DNA from: Hemibagrus wyckioides
Taxonomy: Eukaryota > Chordata > Actinopteri > Siluriformes > Bagridae
Length of the DNA: 64,000 nucleotides
NCBI RefSeq assembly: GCF_019097595.1
Contig: NC_080711.1
Span: 9,639,928 to 9,703,927 of the forward strand
Direction: 5' to 3'
Shown: positions 1-13,870 of the stretch, in pieces
Numbering within the stretch: position 1 is the stretch's first letter
Layout of the letters: every line of letters starts with the position of its first letter
Notes under the pieces: model-generated
The model's database searches: none
The model's input: only the letters and a program-made list of their open reading frames with translations
Told to the model about the DNA's origin: nothing
Program-made: the position numbers and the translations under genes

Positions 1-3000
1 GAGAGGGCTAGTCATACCTCATCTTACACTTTCTGGTGTAATGGAGAGAGGTTCGGGTAAAAGCAGTTTAATTCAGTACTGAGTTTACTGACTTTTTTGT
101 GAATATTTACTGTCGTTGCATTCACATTTACAGCATTTGGCAGACACAGTTATCCAGAGCAACATAGAGAAGTACGGTCTATAAATATGATGAGTACAAT
201 GAGCAACAAAAATGGTACATATTTAGGTTTTTAAAAACTATTAATGCTCATTTAATTGCTTCATGAAAAGGTAGGAGTTCCTGGTGTGTCATTATTATTT
301 TATGAGATTATAAACCCTTTGAAAGACAAATATCAAGTAATGATGAACCGTAATTGGATAACAACAGTGTGGACCACACACACACCTCCGACATAAGCAG
401 TACTGCATAAGCCTCAGCGGGAACATTCATACGCCGAGATAGATAGGAGACATTAGGAGGACGAATGGTGTAGATTTTTCCTTGCCCCTCATCTTTCGTC
501 AGTGCCGTTTAATAATTTGCTCACAGAGTGACAGGGTTAACGTCCTATCTGCGGTAGGCCTATCTCCTGTAAGTGGCCAAGATCTATTACAGCTATGAAA
601 ACACGGTATCACTCATTTATATTAAAACCTGGTGTCATCGGCTGCTGAACAATACGTAGGCTAATGCTTAACTGCAATGCCATATTGTTAGGACGTGCTC
701 GTGCAAAGGGAGGAAAGAAAGAAATGATGCAAATGCACTACGTTTGGAAAACAATCGTTTCAATTTAGACAGCTAGGAGATGAACTAAGGGTGCAGTTGA
801 TTGTTTAGGATTCACACAGCGCTTCGGGGTGAGAAATTTGGATTAATAAAGTGAAATAAATGAGAATGACGGATGATGTTTGTCTGCGTTCTGTGTGTGT
901 GTCATGCAAATGTTTTTCAGATGTGTCTAGGAGAATTGATTTGCTTTAAAAAGACCACAGAAAGACTAGACTAATTTGGGGATGTGATGGATGTCAGAAA
1001 TGATGTTTACAATGTAACCACATTTCCACAAATGATTCTTTGGAGGCTTTGGGGACTAACAGTAGAAAAAGAAGACTCTTACAGCAAAGTTCACACAAAC
1101 CATTTATACCTTTTAGATATTTCCCATGTTATTTCATTCGCTTGACATGTAGTGCATGTGTTTGGCTTTTTTATGTGTAGATTTGTCACATGATTCATTC
1201 ATTTTTATCATGTGATTTTTACTCACGTGTATGAAGTTAGTTTTTATTGTTATATAACAGCTTTCATCTGTTTTCACACACATTGCTCACATAATCGCAT
1301 GGAAAATATAAAATAGACATGTGATTTCTCTCTGAGTCGGTCAGAATGATGTTCCATCGTGACTGGAGATCTGAAATCTCTTGGCAGTGGCTCGGAAATC
1401 AAGTCAAGTGATACACTAACAGCTGTCTTCATTAATATGACTAATTAAAATGCAACATCCCTTATGGCTTGGTTACGAGATGTGATTGAATATGACAGTG
1501 ATCAAGTTGTCAACAAAAGTTTTTTTTTTCCAGTCATGCACTCACACACACCATCACACAGAAGACCCGTCTGTGTTCTGTCACACACATACACATACAG
1601 ACTCAGCTCATGGAAACGAATTCAGCCCAAACTTACATCCTGTCTCCAATCATCCTACTAGGAGTCATGTTTCTGCTTCCAGTTACCAGAACCCTGCCAA
1701 TCAATGATTTTCAATCCCACTGTGAGTGTGTGTGTGGGTGTGGGTGTGTGTGTTTTTCAGGAAGTGAGAGACATAGCACACATGGCCTGCTGACCTGGAA
1801 CTTCCATTTATTACACACGTAAAGTCAAATTGACCGTCGTAAAGGCTGTGTGAAAGTACAGGCCAGAAACAGGCCATCTACTGACACTGCACAGAGCTGA
1901 AAGTGTGTGTATGATTCATAGAGGACAAATAAACTTCTGACAGATCGAGTTGGTCAGCCAGAACAGAAACCTGGGCTTTCTTCAATCATGAGAGACTTTT
2001 TTATTCGTCTGTATCTGGTCAAACTACAAGCCAAAAATATCCTATTAGTTACTGCTGTCATGTTTTTTAACTTTAGCTTGAGCTATTGATTAATGTTTAC
2101 TAATATTCAAAGAGTTAAATTAAACTAATATTCCTTTGACCATACTGTATTCTTCCTTAGACTGTTTTGTTTTATGGCTTAACATCCCTGACCTTTGTCT
2201 AAGCCCCGCCCCCTTGAGTACCATAACTAAATTCAACCAGCTTTCTAGCCCAGCATATTAACTAGGACATTTTTAATTACATAATTTATAATTATTGTAT
2301 TAGCAGCATCGCGATGTCTCTGTAGTGCAGTGATGCTAAAAAGATAAATATTTAACCCTGCAGATTCCAGTCAAAGTGTAGGAAGATTCTACAACAAGTT
2401 TTTACATGGAGATTATACAGGGAAGGTTAATACCTAATAAATAAAATATGGCAGGCTGATCATTCACAATGCATCTTGACTCTCAAAAATGAACTCTTTT
2501 ATTTTAATAATAAACAACGGTTTCTAGTTATGTTCAGAATTGTTTCATGTCTGCAAAATAAGTTCTTTTTATTGCTCTTGTGGCAGATATAAACAGCTGT
2601 TCCCTCATCAACCTTTCTATTTTTCTCTCTTGACATCAGAAAAGACTGCAAAAAAACATCTTTTCATGTTAAGTCATATTACCCAGAAACCCCAAAGCAT
2701 AAACTTTCCTTTTAACTGACCAGTGCAAAGCACAGAGACCTCAGACTCCTTCTCTTAATATATTTTTAAAGATGCCGTCATCATATCAATTACACAGCTG
2801 GCTTTGTTAAGTAACATAGTATTTGGTTTATTATTAGCCATACAAATCAAGAATTCAAGAGTTTTGGTATGCATTATTATATCTATTTATAATACTAAAT
2901 GTTTTCAGTTTCACCTAGTAAATAATGATTATCCTCATTGTTCTCCTTTTCCGAGTAATTAGTTAGTTCATTAACTGATTACAGTTGTATATGCTACTGA

Positions 3001-4560
3001 ATTTTTCAACAGCAAAGAAAAGCACTTTAAGCTACTCATTCTGGCAGGTTAGTTAAATATCCTAGAGCAGACACTTCTTTTGTGTATTATTTTCAAAATC
3101 CTAATCTGATATCTCTCTTCCTGTGGCCCGTGTTAGTAAACTGGCGCTCCTCTATCTAAATTAAGATAGCAGCAAATCTAAGATATAAAAGATTACATTT
3201 CACACATGATGTAGTGGCAAAACGTGCCTAGTTACAGATGCTAAGCTAGATTTCGTTAGCTGCTGTTTAGCAGTGAGTTAACAGGCTACTAACTACTAGC
3301 ATATTCATTACCTATCCATTAGCCACACAATTACCATGTAGTATAATAAATAACACTGTCATCTGTTCTAGAATTCAAATCAGTCATTTTACTGCAATGT
3401 AATTTCAAAAAACAAAAGCAAGCTAGCTTTATAATCTCTGCTCTCCCTTTTTTTTTTCTGGGGCACGAAAATATTACTCTGTAAAGTTACAACTACAAGA
3501 AACTAATACAATGGATTTTTCAAACGACATCTAAAACAAGGCAGAAATAAAAACCCCAGGCATGACTTAACATTTATTCTGAGTCTTTAGCAGATAATAG
3601 CTTTTAGCCCGGGGAGAAAGTTCACACTGGCATCCTTCATCATGGGTAGTTTTCTAGAAGAATTTAATTACAAGGGGGGAAAAAAACTTAAAAGACTCAC
3701 TCATGTTCAGCTGTTTTTTCTGCTAACAGAGTATGCGCCAGAACAGATAGCTAGCCTTTTTCTGAAATAGCCACCAGTGCAGCATGCTAGTAATAAACTA
3801 GCCAGCGTTAGCTACAACCAAGGCACAAAAACTACCACAAAAATGATATCTGAGTATAACATAAATTTGAATAAACTTTAAACTATAATTACTGCACTGA
3901 ATTGAACTGTCTGAGTTTAGTATATCGAACATATAGCTCCAACTGAAAATCCTGTCTCATTTTATACATGACAACTTTGGAGGTTTTGACCAAAGCCTTA
4001 AGAAGCCTTAAGAAGATGCAAAAACTACTACCATGATTATATCAAATTTCATATTTAAAGAATAAGATATTTGAGGGAGAAATCGATTGCTGCATCTCAG
4101 TTTCCTTACTCATACCATGTGCCAAAAGTATGCACTCTGTAAAGAAACACTATATACTTTCAAGTGTGTAGCAAAAGAGCATGCAAGTAGTGGGACATCC
4201 TAAAATGTCACATAATGGAAGAGAACATCGCTACCTTCTTACACACACTGGCAATGTAAACAAGCTCCTTGTTGCATTTCATCTATTTCTTGTTCATTAT
4301 TCCTTATATAATTTACACTGTATTATTGAATTCCTTAGATTTATATTGCCACGTTCCATTTTCTCTAAAATGCATCTCACAAACTGTCACAAAACTCCTC
4401 CTCCCTCACGCAAGCAGTCATGGGCAATATTAGCTGAAAACATGTCCACGGATTCGTACTTCTATCTGAAAAAAATCTATCTGAAATAGACCATTTCAAC
4501 ATACTACGATTTGTGACACAGTCATTCTAATCTCGGATGCTATTTAGCACAGACAGCAGT
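1..4560. other. AT-rich intergenic DNA, no gene seen
   Basis: Only short chance ORFs are present. At about 128-178 a fragment matches the tail of the SINE described at 28801 (catttggcagacacagttat). Short CA-rich patches lie at about 1540-1600. The rest is unremarkable AT-rich sequence. Confidence 0.6.
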
Positions 4561-4656
4561 CAAATTAGGATGCAGTAAATGTGGACTTGGACTAAACACA
4601 TATGGCATTTATGGGCCTATTAAAGTCAGGCCAGGAATTTAGTAATAAATGAGGAT

Positions 4657-4737
4657 ATGAAGCTAGTAGGTGCAAGTGTTGAAGATGCAGAAGATAGGGA
4701 TAGGTGGAGAGAGATGATTCGCTGTGGCGACCCCTGA
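4657..4737 (+). pseudogene. 3' end of a fish non-LTR retrotransposon ORF2
   Basis: An open frame of 26 codons ends in RDRWREMIRCGDP followed by TGA. This is the characteristic extreme C-terminus of ORF2 in common fish LINEs (the motif RWRxMIRCGDP). No reverse transcriptase domain is seen upstream, so this is a 5'-truncated dead copy. Confidence 0.7.
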
Positions 4738-5491
4738 AGTATGTTTGTAGAGTCTGTTGCTTGATGATAACTTGTCTTCCTTGTAACATACAATAATCAG
4801 TAAGAGAATCTAATTCAGTTCACATTAAAAAAGCATTACACCTACAGTATGAGACGTGATCCTCACTACATTGTTAGTCCACTAGCTTGTTCCTGGCATG
4901 TTATTATATGTATATATATATATATGTATTTCAATGACTAACACATGATTTAAAGTTAATCCCACAAACACAGAGATGAAACAAAAACGCAAATATGATT
5001 AAAATCCCACTGAATAATAATAAATACAGACCATGCTTTATCACATATTTTTTTACTCATTTGACTCATGTTGCTTTTTAATGATGGTAACAATCTACAT
5101 GCAGTACAAACACCCACACAAGCAGACGCACAAGCAGGCATAGAGCAACTGCCAGATGTCTTTTCCAGTCTCTTGTCGCCAGCAGGACTTTCTGTACAAA
5201 CAGCAGGGGTCACTCAGCAGCCCTCCCAAAGGTCAGAGGTCAGGTTCCCAGCATAGGGTAGCCATGGAGACAGCATCTGGAGAGTGGCAGCAAGGGTGGA
5301 ATTCTCTTGCCCTTTCAATCTGTCCACCATTTCCACAACCCACACACACATACACACTCAACACATATACTGACTAATCTAATTTATTTTACACATCATT
5401 TTGAAGTGCTTAAATATTTTATGCTTTTTAAATTGAGATGTGGTTGAAATACTTTGTGATTTTAAAAAAATGGCAGAATTTAAGTGTAAAT

Positions 5492-5576
5492 TAAACACAC
5501 ACACACACACACACACGACTGTATTTCTGGTGACTATATTCCCGATGTCCTTCTTCATTTTGTCTCCATTCACTCA

Positions 5577-5612
<36 letters not shown>

Positions 5613-5822
5613 GTTATATTTCAGGTTCTTTATTTTGGCTTTATTCACATATCCACACACACACGACTATATTTCTGGTGATTATATTTCTGAGGTCCTT
5701 CTTCATTTTGGCTTTATCCACATATCCACACACACAGACACACACACACACAAATATGACTATATTTCTGGTGACTATATATCCAGTGCCCTTCATTTGG
5801 GTTTCATTCAAACACACACACG
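5492..5822. repeat. Minisatellite of about 70-95 bp units mixed with CA tracts
   Basis: Four imperfect head-to-tail units start near 5517, 5611, 5663 and 5752. Each contains gactatatttctggtga, then a cttcttcattttggctttat-like segment, and closes with a CA microsatellite. The second unit is shortened. A 180-codon frame crosses it but is only the repeat being read through. Confidence 0.85.
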
Positions 5823-7995
5823 TCATGCCTATTCCCCAGATTTCATCCCTCAGGCCCCGGCAGCGGAAGAGCACAGAGTAAACCAACGTCTGCCGTCCTT
5901 CCTTCAGCACTCTAGCGGAAAACGTTCCTGCTCACCGAAACCCAGGCGTGTGGAACAGAGCAGCCTTATGCTTTTTTGCTGAGCAGTGTCCATTTCACCA
6001 TGCCTGGAAGGGGATGTTACGGCATGGTCAAAGGTCGAGGCTGCCAAGAGTTTGGGGCACAGAGCTGGAACAGCTTGCTGGGTGGCCTTTCCCTCAATGA
6101 ACATTACTGTCTAATGCTAAAAAACACGATTACAATCTATCACATTCATTAGCATTAGTAGATAATGTAATTACATGCTATATTTGTATGATGAAATGCA
6201 TGCATTCACAGACGCAGCATGGACTGGGATTTGAATAGTGGGGGCATGGGATCATACTGTCAGCTGGGACTGAAGGAGAATTTGTTCGGAAAGATGTCTA
6301 CGATGTTTAAAGGTTACATCGTCAAAAAAAAAAAAACAATGGCATGATAAAACATTAAAAGTATATAGTAGGTATGAATTCTGTTCCAGTAAATTAACAT
6401 TTTAATACTTCTTTCATCGAACAACATTTTATCATGGCTGATATTTATTTTGATGAAATATTATCAAATTCGGCAATCTATTGAATATCAATGAATGTAA
6501 ATAACACGTTTATGTAAAACTTCTCACTGCAATTGCAAGTATGCTGTAAGCTTATGTCATTTGTACAGTTATTGGATTTCTCTTGGTAAGACTTAACTGT
6601 GTAACATCGCAAGAGGATTTGTTTACAGTTCACACTATAAAGCTTTATGAAAGACATAAATTTGTTGGTATAAACAGATCACTTTTGAAGGAGTTCAGAA
6701 GTTCAGCAAGTTTCACATGCAGCAAACTGAAAGAATTAAATAAATCTAAGATGAATCTAAGTACTGACATGCGCAGTTTAAAAGATGAAGCATTTTGTTA
6801 GGCTTTAAAGCATTTTAAGATTAATAATAAATGTATCGCTTATTTATTTTTATGTGCAATACGGAAACCGTGGTCTTACATTCAACAGAAGGATTAAAAC
6901 ATACAGATTACACAAGTTTGTCAGGAAATGACGCTTCTGTAAATCAACTAAAACAACATTCTGTGATCGATTTCTTTTTCCAAACAAGCGTTCATTTATC
7001 TTTCAGTCTTTGCTCCACTGATGTACAAAACACACCATATTAAACACAGACGACTGTTTAAACCTTCCTGGTCTGGATTCTCCATGTTTGAAAGTTTTTC
7101 TGCTTGATGAGTAATGGATCTGTTTGAGTTTTGTGTCAAAAGGAAGTCAGGATTGTTCAGATTTTTGAGTGGTGAGAGGTTTTAAGTGAGAGTCTTTTTG
7201 TATTGTGTTCAGCTGCCACAAAGGTATCAGTGATGATGTGTGTGTGTGTGTGTTGTATCAGGTGTCAGGTAGGGTGAGGGGAGCAGACAGCGATATGTGG
7301 GTCATTTGATGATACTGTTGTAAATTCAGAAGGGGCGTTTGACAGTGATGTAAATGACAGCTTTGGGTATAGATGCGTGTTTGTGTGTGTGTGTGTGTGT
7401 GTGTTTTCGAGTAAGCTGTAATTGCTGTAACCTTAGTGTTACACAAACAGCACTTTTGCCCTTGTGCTATCAGATAGCAAAATTCCTTCTACACACACAG
7501 ACACAAAATTCTGTTTTTGCCTCTTTAGTTTCTAATCTGTGTGTAAGGCCTGACCGTCACATCTCCTTTTTCCCTAGTCACACAGATCAGCCTTTCCAGC
7601 ACAGACAATAGTCAGAGGCTCTCACATTCCAACAAGCAATTTCCATAGACATCTTCAGCATGCCTTTCAGCTCTTCATCTCCACTGTCAATCACGCCACT
7701 GAATTATGGCCTTTCTGAGTTGCCGTTGGCCTAGCGGCTGCATATCGCAGACCGGCTCAATTCGCTCTTTGTGAGCTTTCTCTGTATCTGCGTGTGAATG
7801 ATCTGTGTTTGAAAGGCACTCCCTTTCTCTTCGCTACTCTGAAGGGCCTGACCCCATTGCCATAAAACATCGACTACACTCCCTCTGAATGACACACGCA
7901 AGCAGGCTCTCACACACATACACGTGTGGCCAAGCGTTTAAAAAAAAAGATATGAATATGAAAATTCTCTTGTTTGCAGCACATTACTAGCCAAG
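5823..7995. other. Intergenic DNA, no gene seen
   Basis: AT-rich with short TG tracts at about 7238-7252 and 7381-7403. No coding or RNA gene signal was recognised. Confidence 0.5.
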
Positions 7996-8052
7996 AAATT
8001 GAAATATGAGGAACAGTTCAAAGGTCTTTGTGTTTACCAGCTGACTCCATGA
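7996..8052 (+). promoter_or_regulatory. 57-bp duplicated element, copy A, with DR1-like site
   Basis: Matches 33905-33961 without gaps at 47 of 57 positions. The longest identical runs are AGTTCAAAGGTCTT and ACCAGCTGACTC. AGTTCA-A-AGGTCT is a direct repeat of nuclear-receptor half-sites spaced by one base (DR1, the HNF4/COUP-TF/RXR type). An E-box CAGCTG sits in the second run. Function is inferred. Confidence 0.6.
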
Positions 8053-9465
8053 TGGACGCATGACGTTTAATTAGAAGTGGACAACAATGCGACAGGGCTT
8101 TCAATACACTAATGATGACTATGCTCTGTGTGTGCGTGTGTGTGTGTGCCAGCTAGTACTCTAATATAGCAGCCTGTAATAGAAATTTAATTTCAACATT
8201 TTGCTCAAATACAATGTGATTATTTTATTAAAACACATGTCATGAGGTAGCATGAAAGGCATCTTGCATTTTTTTGTAGTGCAAAAGACAACTACTTTGA
8301 CACAATTTCCTGTACTGGCAAAAGAAAACCTGCAAAACATGTTTACCCAAACATTTGAGAGAACAGAAGTCTAAGTGCAGTTTTTAAAGTCTATACATTT
8401 CTGTGAAAGACACGTCTATGGAAATGTATAAAGCAGATAGTTTCGATTCTTCAATCTGATTGGCTGAGCTATTCGAAGCAGTTGTAAAATCACACACACA
8501 CACAGACACACACACACACACACCTATAACTGTATTACAAGCAAATTTTGTATAAATTCAGGAGGTTTTAGACCATTAAAACCGTCATTGTTTTGTCCAT
8601 GTCCATCTTTGGCTGTTTGTTGCTTAGCAACCAAAGCTTGCTGTTAACTGGCTATGTGACATTGTGGAAGAATTGTTTGCTGTGAATATTTGTAATAATA
8701 AATTCAATTATTTATTAAACACTGGATTTTATCAGATAAGCCACTTGAGGGTGTTCAGGGGGCTTTGTGTTAAGAACACCTTTACCCCTGCCAAAGCTGT
8801 AACAGTGGCTTATTCTTTCAAAGAGGAAACATATTTATTAGGGGAAATAAATTGCGGGTTATTTGTTGCCAATTTAAATAGAATTCTACATTGAAAACAT
8901 TACACATATCTGGAGTTTTACGCTTACAGACAAATGTAAAATATCTGTCCATGATCAGCGCAGGTAAGCTAGAGATGTGGTGAACAGAGATCATGTTGTG
9001 AAACGTTAGAGTATTCCTTTGATACATGTCCTAGTGATTTAGACTTTAGTAATACCAAGCCGGGCATCTGCATCATCAGCACTGCAAGTGTGTTGCTATG
9101 ACTACCATCACAATGGCATTTTGGTGGCCAATTGGAGCCATTGCTGATGTAAACAAGAGCCGAACCAAAAAAAAAACATCAAGGCCGAAAGTGATCAAGC
9201 TATAGGGAAAATTTAAATCCCTAAAACCAGTGTTTTATTTTAAGCAAACCAGTTGTGTTTGTGTAGTTGCTCGTTGAGGATGTGAATACAATGTGCGAGC
9301 ATATGTGTGTAAGTCTGTGAGTGTGTATATGTGTGAGCGTGCGTGCAATTTGCATTGAGAAGGCAAAGATGGTCCCAGCAGTCCATAGTACTTGCCAGGA
9401 AAATAGATATCATTATGGAACTGTTTGATATGCATACTGACATGCTCAGGCTCCCCATGCTCTCT
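8053..9465. other. Intergenic DNA, no gene seen
   Basis: Contains TG/CA tracts at about 8130-8150 and 8493-8523. Around 8440-8900 the sequence resembles decayed interspersed repeat DNA, but I cannot name a family. Confidence 0.45.
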
Positions 9466-9662
9466 CACACACACACATACACACACACACACACACGCAG
9501 AAGCACCTGACACTCCATCATGATGTCGTCCCTGCGCCTCCCGGGGGGCTGCAGGCGCGAGTCGGCGTCAGAAACACATTACAGAGGAGAGATTGAGGAG
9601 CCAGAGGCCATTATCTCTCCTCTACAGCACAGTGCAGCTCTTCTCCTGCAGAGAGAGAGAGA

Positions 9663-9709
<47 letters not shown>
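9466..9709. repeat. CA tract and GA tract bracketing a GC-rich hairpin-forming block
   Basis: A CA microsatellite (9466-9496) and a GA microsatellite (9651-9709) enclose a complex GC-rich segment. Within it, 9583-9593 (AGAGGAGAGAT) and 9613-9623 form a perfect 11-bp inverted repeat. Confidence 0.8.
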
Positions 9710-9711
<2 letters not shown>

Positions 9712-10787
9712 TGCATCAGAGAAGCAAAACAGGGAATCCGAGAGAAAAATACATTTGTGTGCATGAGCATGTTTATGTGTGTACACATGCAAGTTGTTCC
9801 TTTACTTGCGCTCGCAGAAAGCACAGGAACTCACTTAAGAGAAGTTCACTTAATTTGAACATACAAATAAAGGCAAAGTCAGGCACAACCTCCCGAAATA
9901 TGTTGTTCTAAGAGATAGCCTTCCTTTTTTTTTAATTCATTATTGAATTAAGGGCTCTGTTTAAAAACATTCCCTAAAACCTATTTAGAGAATGCTGGAA
10001 TGCTAAAATGGACCTAATCACTGACAGATCGGTCTTTCCATAAAAAAGTACTGATGCCTTCTTCCCATGAAAAATATATTGATCTTTGTCAGAATAATGT
10101 TTTTATAACCAAATCAACGTTTTGTGTATTGATGTTTTTACTGATAGGCCATTGATGCTTTTTAGACTCATTAGATGCTGGAAGTATGCATCTCTATAGA
10201 TTTTATTCACATAAAGGTTTCCTTAGTCATTGGCAATCAATTGCTTAAGGAAGCTGCAGAGAATCTCCTGTGTTTAAAGCTAGTGAATATAAAGTAAAAG
10301 CAGCATGAGCTTTGAGAGAAAGAATTTTTTTTTACATGTTTCCTGTTACATGTGCAAGCCAAATATGAGCAAATATGGATTTACTCCTGTTTAAAAACAT
10401 AAAAAAGAAAGAAAGAAATAACCTCAAAATGAATTAGTATCTGTTTTTATGACAACGTTCTCATTTCACACTCTGAAATATATTGTAGTAGCTGAACTAA
10501 ATTGGGAATACGCATGTAGTGTATTGATATTGCATAAAAAAAAGTGAATGATGATCCCTCGATTATGCAGCTTTTGCAATTATGTCATTTTATTGCACTG
10601 TGTAAAATGATTACGCTGTAATGACAAACCTAGCCATGGTGTAAAGCTGAACATAAATTTCTACATGGAAATTGGAAACTCCTGTAAATTCTACTTTTGC
10701 TTATTAGACTGTCATATTATCATAGAGAATAAATTCTGCCTCTGTTTAATATACTTTCATGTTTCTGCTGAAGGACTGTGTAATATC

Positions 10788-10792
<5 letters not shown>
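9710..10792. other. Intergenic AT-rich DNA, no gene seen
   Basis: No coding, RNA or mobile-element signal was recognised in this stretch. Confidence 0.45.

Positions 10793-10834
<42 letters not shown>
10793..10834. repeat. TG microsatellite
   Basis: About 20 uninterrupted TG units directly left of a complex block that looks regulatory (10840-11260). Confidence 0.9.
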
Positions 10835-10835
<1 letters not shown>

Positions 10836-10839
10836 ATGT

Positions 10840-11260
10840 TTCCAGCCATTGCAGTGACCAGTTCAGGACCAGGCAAGGGTCAGAGATCTGCCAGGCAAGA
10901 CAGATGTCCCCCATGATTTCATTTCATCTGGAGATGAACTGCATAATACTTCTCTGAGATTGAAAAAATGGTACAAAAAAAGAAGACAGTGAGGGAGAGA
11001 GCAAAAGAAAAGGCAGCAGACCAGGAGAGAAAGGCCCTTTTTAAGCCATATAAACGCTTCTGTCTCAGCTCTGACACATACTATGACAAATTAGGATTAA
11101 GTAAGGCCTCCCATGCTCCCAGCAGCGAGCGATCATTAGACAAAGCTGGAAGTTGTCTTCTCCTCATCCAGCTCCAGGATTAAGGCGATCGTAATGAATC
11201 GCCCTCGACTGGCTGATTAAGGTTTGTTTGGAAACACACAGCATGGTGATGAGAGGAGGA
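10840..11260. promoter_or_regulatory. Candidate conserved non-coding block with homeodomain-type cores
   Basis: A non-repetitive stretch, of higher complexity than its surroundings, contains GGATTAAG twice (about 11094 and 11177), TGATTAAGG (about 11212) and GTAATGAATC (about 11190). These are cores bound by K50 and other homeodomain proteins. No reading frame is convincing. Regulatory role is inferred without alignment. Confidence 0.35.
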
Positions 11261-12852
11261 AGTAGGGCTTATTTTCACAACGGCATTAGACAGGTTTTGG
11301 ATGGAGGCATATAGAACAACCTGGAAAGTGGAGCAGATTTTTGGTCTAGGTGTACAGTGTGTTGAGAGACTGATATAACTTTGTATAGCTGAGAATTAAC
11401 GTGTTTTTCTTGAGCTGTCTCATAGTGTTAAGCTGTAATGACTAGTACTTATTATTCACACGATGCTAAACTTTAACACCAACAAATATGTCCACATTTA
11501 AAATGAACTGAATTTTATATTAGGGGGCAGTACAGTAATGACTATGTTAGTAGAAAGTAATGTAAAGCAAAACGAAAAATAAAAGATTTTAGAGGAACTG
11601 AACCGATCATTTAAATGTTTCTTGATTTGCCTAATACTAACATTCACCACCTCTATGACACACATAATAAAATCAGAAAATGACAACTGTGACAACTGCT
11701 ATGAAGTATTAACTCGCCGCCTATGAAGTTTGTCACGCTTGACTTCACCCCGCCTCAACGAGCTCTCAGACTTTTGATTGGTCACTTGATAAAAGTCATT
11801 CATCATGAGTGGACATAAACCAACAGCAACGCTTATGACAGCTGCCATGTTCCCTTTCTGCTTTAGAATTGCACAGTGACAGAGTTTGTTGGTTAAAGTG
11901 TTACTGACAAACGTTTAATCAAGCCAAATGTAACATCTACAGCCAGAAGGGACTTTCGTAATGAGGAATAATGAAACTAGCCTTCTGGAGGTTTGGAAAC
12001 ACATTCCTCCACTCAGCATTAACCCTAACATGTGATGAATGCTGCAACATAGAGCACTGCGAGTTTCATAGTTTTGTCATGATATATAAAGTTACTTGAT
12101 TCACCTGTGTGTAAAAAAAAAAAGTTAGAAAATGTGCTATTTATCATATACAGCAAATACGCCTAATAATTCTTCAATTATTTTATCTTTGTAATGTTTA
12201 GCATGCACACAGTTTGAAATGCTGGAATCTGAAAGCTGTGAAGAAAGTTTCTTATTTCTTCCTTCAGCTGTTTATTGCATCAGGTGCACTTACATGATAA
12301 TAAATTATTAACAACAAAACTAGGGCAAGTTATATTTCTGAACCAATCATTTTAAGGTTTTTTTTTTTGTTTTGTTTTTTAAGGACAGAAAATATCACTG
12401 TGCACCATCACCAACTGCTTAGACCCTAATTTCAGCAGTGGGCTGAGAGCTACACTAGAAGATTTGTAGGGAGATGGAGATTTATAGAGAGGAAGAGATG
12501 AAGAGAAAAGGTTGCAGCTGGACTGTCCTATACATGCGAAAGGTCTGGAGAGCGGGAGAAGGTTTCTTGGAGGTGGGGGGTGGGGTGGGGTGGGGTGGAG
12601 GGGATGTAAAGCAGTGTTTGCCCTCAGGGGTATGTGGCAGGCCAGGGTGGGGAGGGGAGGGGGGTCTCGACCCTCATCAATCTCACTCAAAGCCACAGTA
12701 GAGGGGCGCAGCCCTTAGGCACAGACAAACCCCAACTCCATACACACAAGGGCGAGGAAGAGACCCTGCTATTATACACAGCAGGAGGATGACACACACA
12801 CACACACACAACCATACTGACAGTGAAGTCCTGCCAGTGAGGATGGAGTAAA

Positions 12853-12884
<32 letters not shown>

Positions 12885-13490
12885 TGTGACAGAGAGAGAG
12901 AGACAGAGGGAGAACGAGGAAAATAACTAGGAGTGACGAGTAAGCTTGTGTGCATGGAAGAATGATTTAAGATGATCAGAGATGATCGAGGATGATTTTC
13001 TCGAAGTGAAAAAGTTCTCAGACTCTGTCAAATATAAGTATAAGTCTTTATTAGTATCATTTCATGTACTTACACTTGATAAAAAAAACACACTGGCGTT
13101 TGATGTCTCAAGGCAGGGATAATCTATCTTCAATATGACACAGCACCTGTCAAATGTATTTACTAAATGTATAGTAAAAATGATAGAAGTATCGGTGTCA
13201 TGGTAAAGTGTGTGAGGACAGAGAGAGAGAGAGAGAGATACAAGACAATGTAGAAATAGAGTGTTGTAAGCAGGAATATGCACTGGCATGTAAAATGCAA
13301 AAAAATGTTGCATTTTATTCCAGGACAGTCTTTAACAGAAAGCCCTCACCTCCTCCATACTACACACAATCCATTCAAACAAAAGGCTGCGGTCAATCAA
13401 ATGGTCCTTTAATATTTAATATGCAATGTAAGTAATAAATGAAGACCAATCCCGAGTGCAATCATACCACATCATCATAACACAAATTAA
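11261..13490. other. Intergenic DNA with GA/CA tracts and a G-rich patch
   Basis: A G-rich segment at 12573-12663 has runs of ggggt and ggagggg. A CA tract lies at about 12789-12810, GA tracts at 12857-12904 and 13219-13238. Open frames through these tracts are artefacts. No gene seen. Confidence 0.5.
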
Positions 13491-13499
13491 ACCCCACGC

Positions 13500-13870
13500 A
13501 CTGCAGTAGTGAAAGCAGAAGAGGAACGCCGTTTAGCAGCCTGCTACGCATTTAAGCATTCCACTTATTAGAGTGCAAATAAAGTCAATTATTTCCATTG
13601 ACTGTTGTTTCTGATATATACATGAAAGATGCAGTGAGAGAGGGAGAAAAAAAAGGAATGAGAGAGGGGAAGGCAGAGGACAAGGACCAAAATGCAAAAA
13701 TCAATTTGCCGACTAAAACAGATGACCCTAAAGGCTGGATGGGGCCGGTAATGGCGGGGGGCCCTCCCACGGTAAATTCAATTTGCCCAGCCCCACCAAC
13801 TCAATTTACGCTTCTATTTGGAGGCAGGAGAGAGTAGCGGCGCCACGGGATCAAACATCCCCACGGCCCC
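13500..13870. promoter_or_regulatory. Candidate conserved non-coding block
   Basis: Complex, GC-richer sequence in an AT-rich desert. It includes a short inverted pair GTAAATT / AATTTAC (about 13771 and 13802) around a C-rich centre, and homeodomain-like TAAT cores. No coding potential is evident. Classification is by appearance only. Confidence 0.3.

Noticed and set aside
5440..5982. 180-codon open frame on the plus strand
   Set aside because: It runs through the CA-containing minisatellite; its histidine/threonine-rich product is simple repeat translation.
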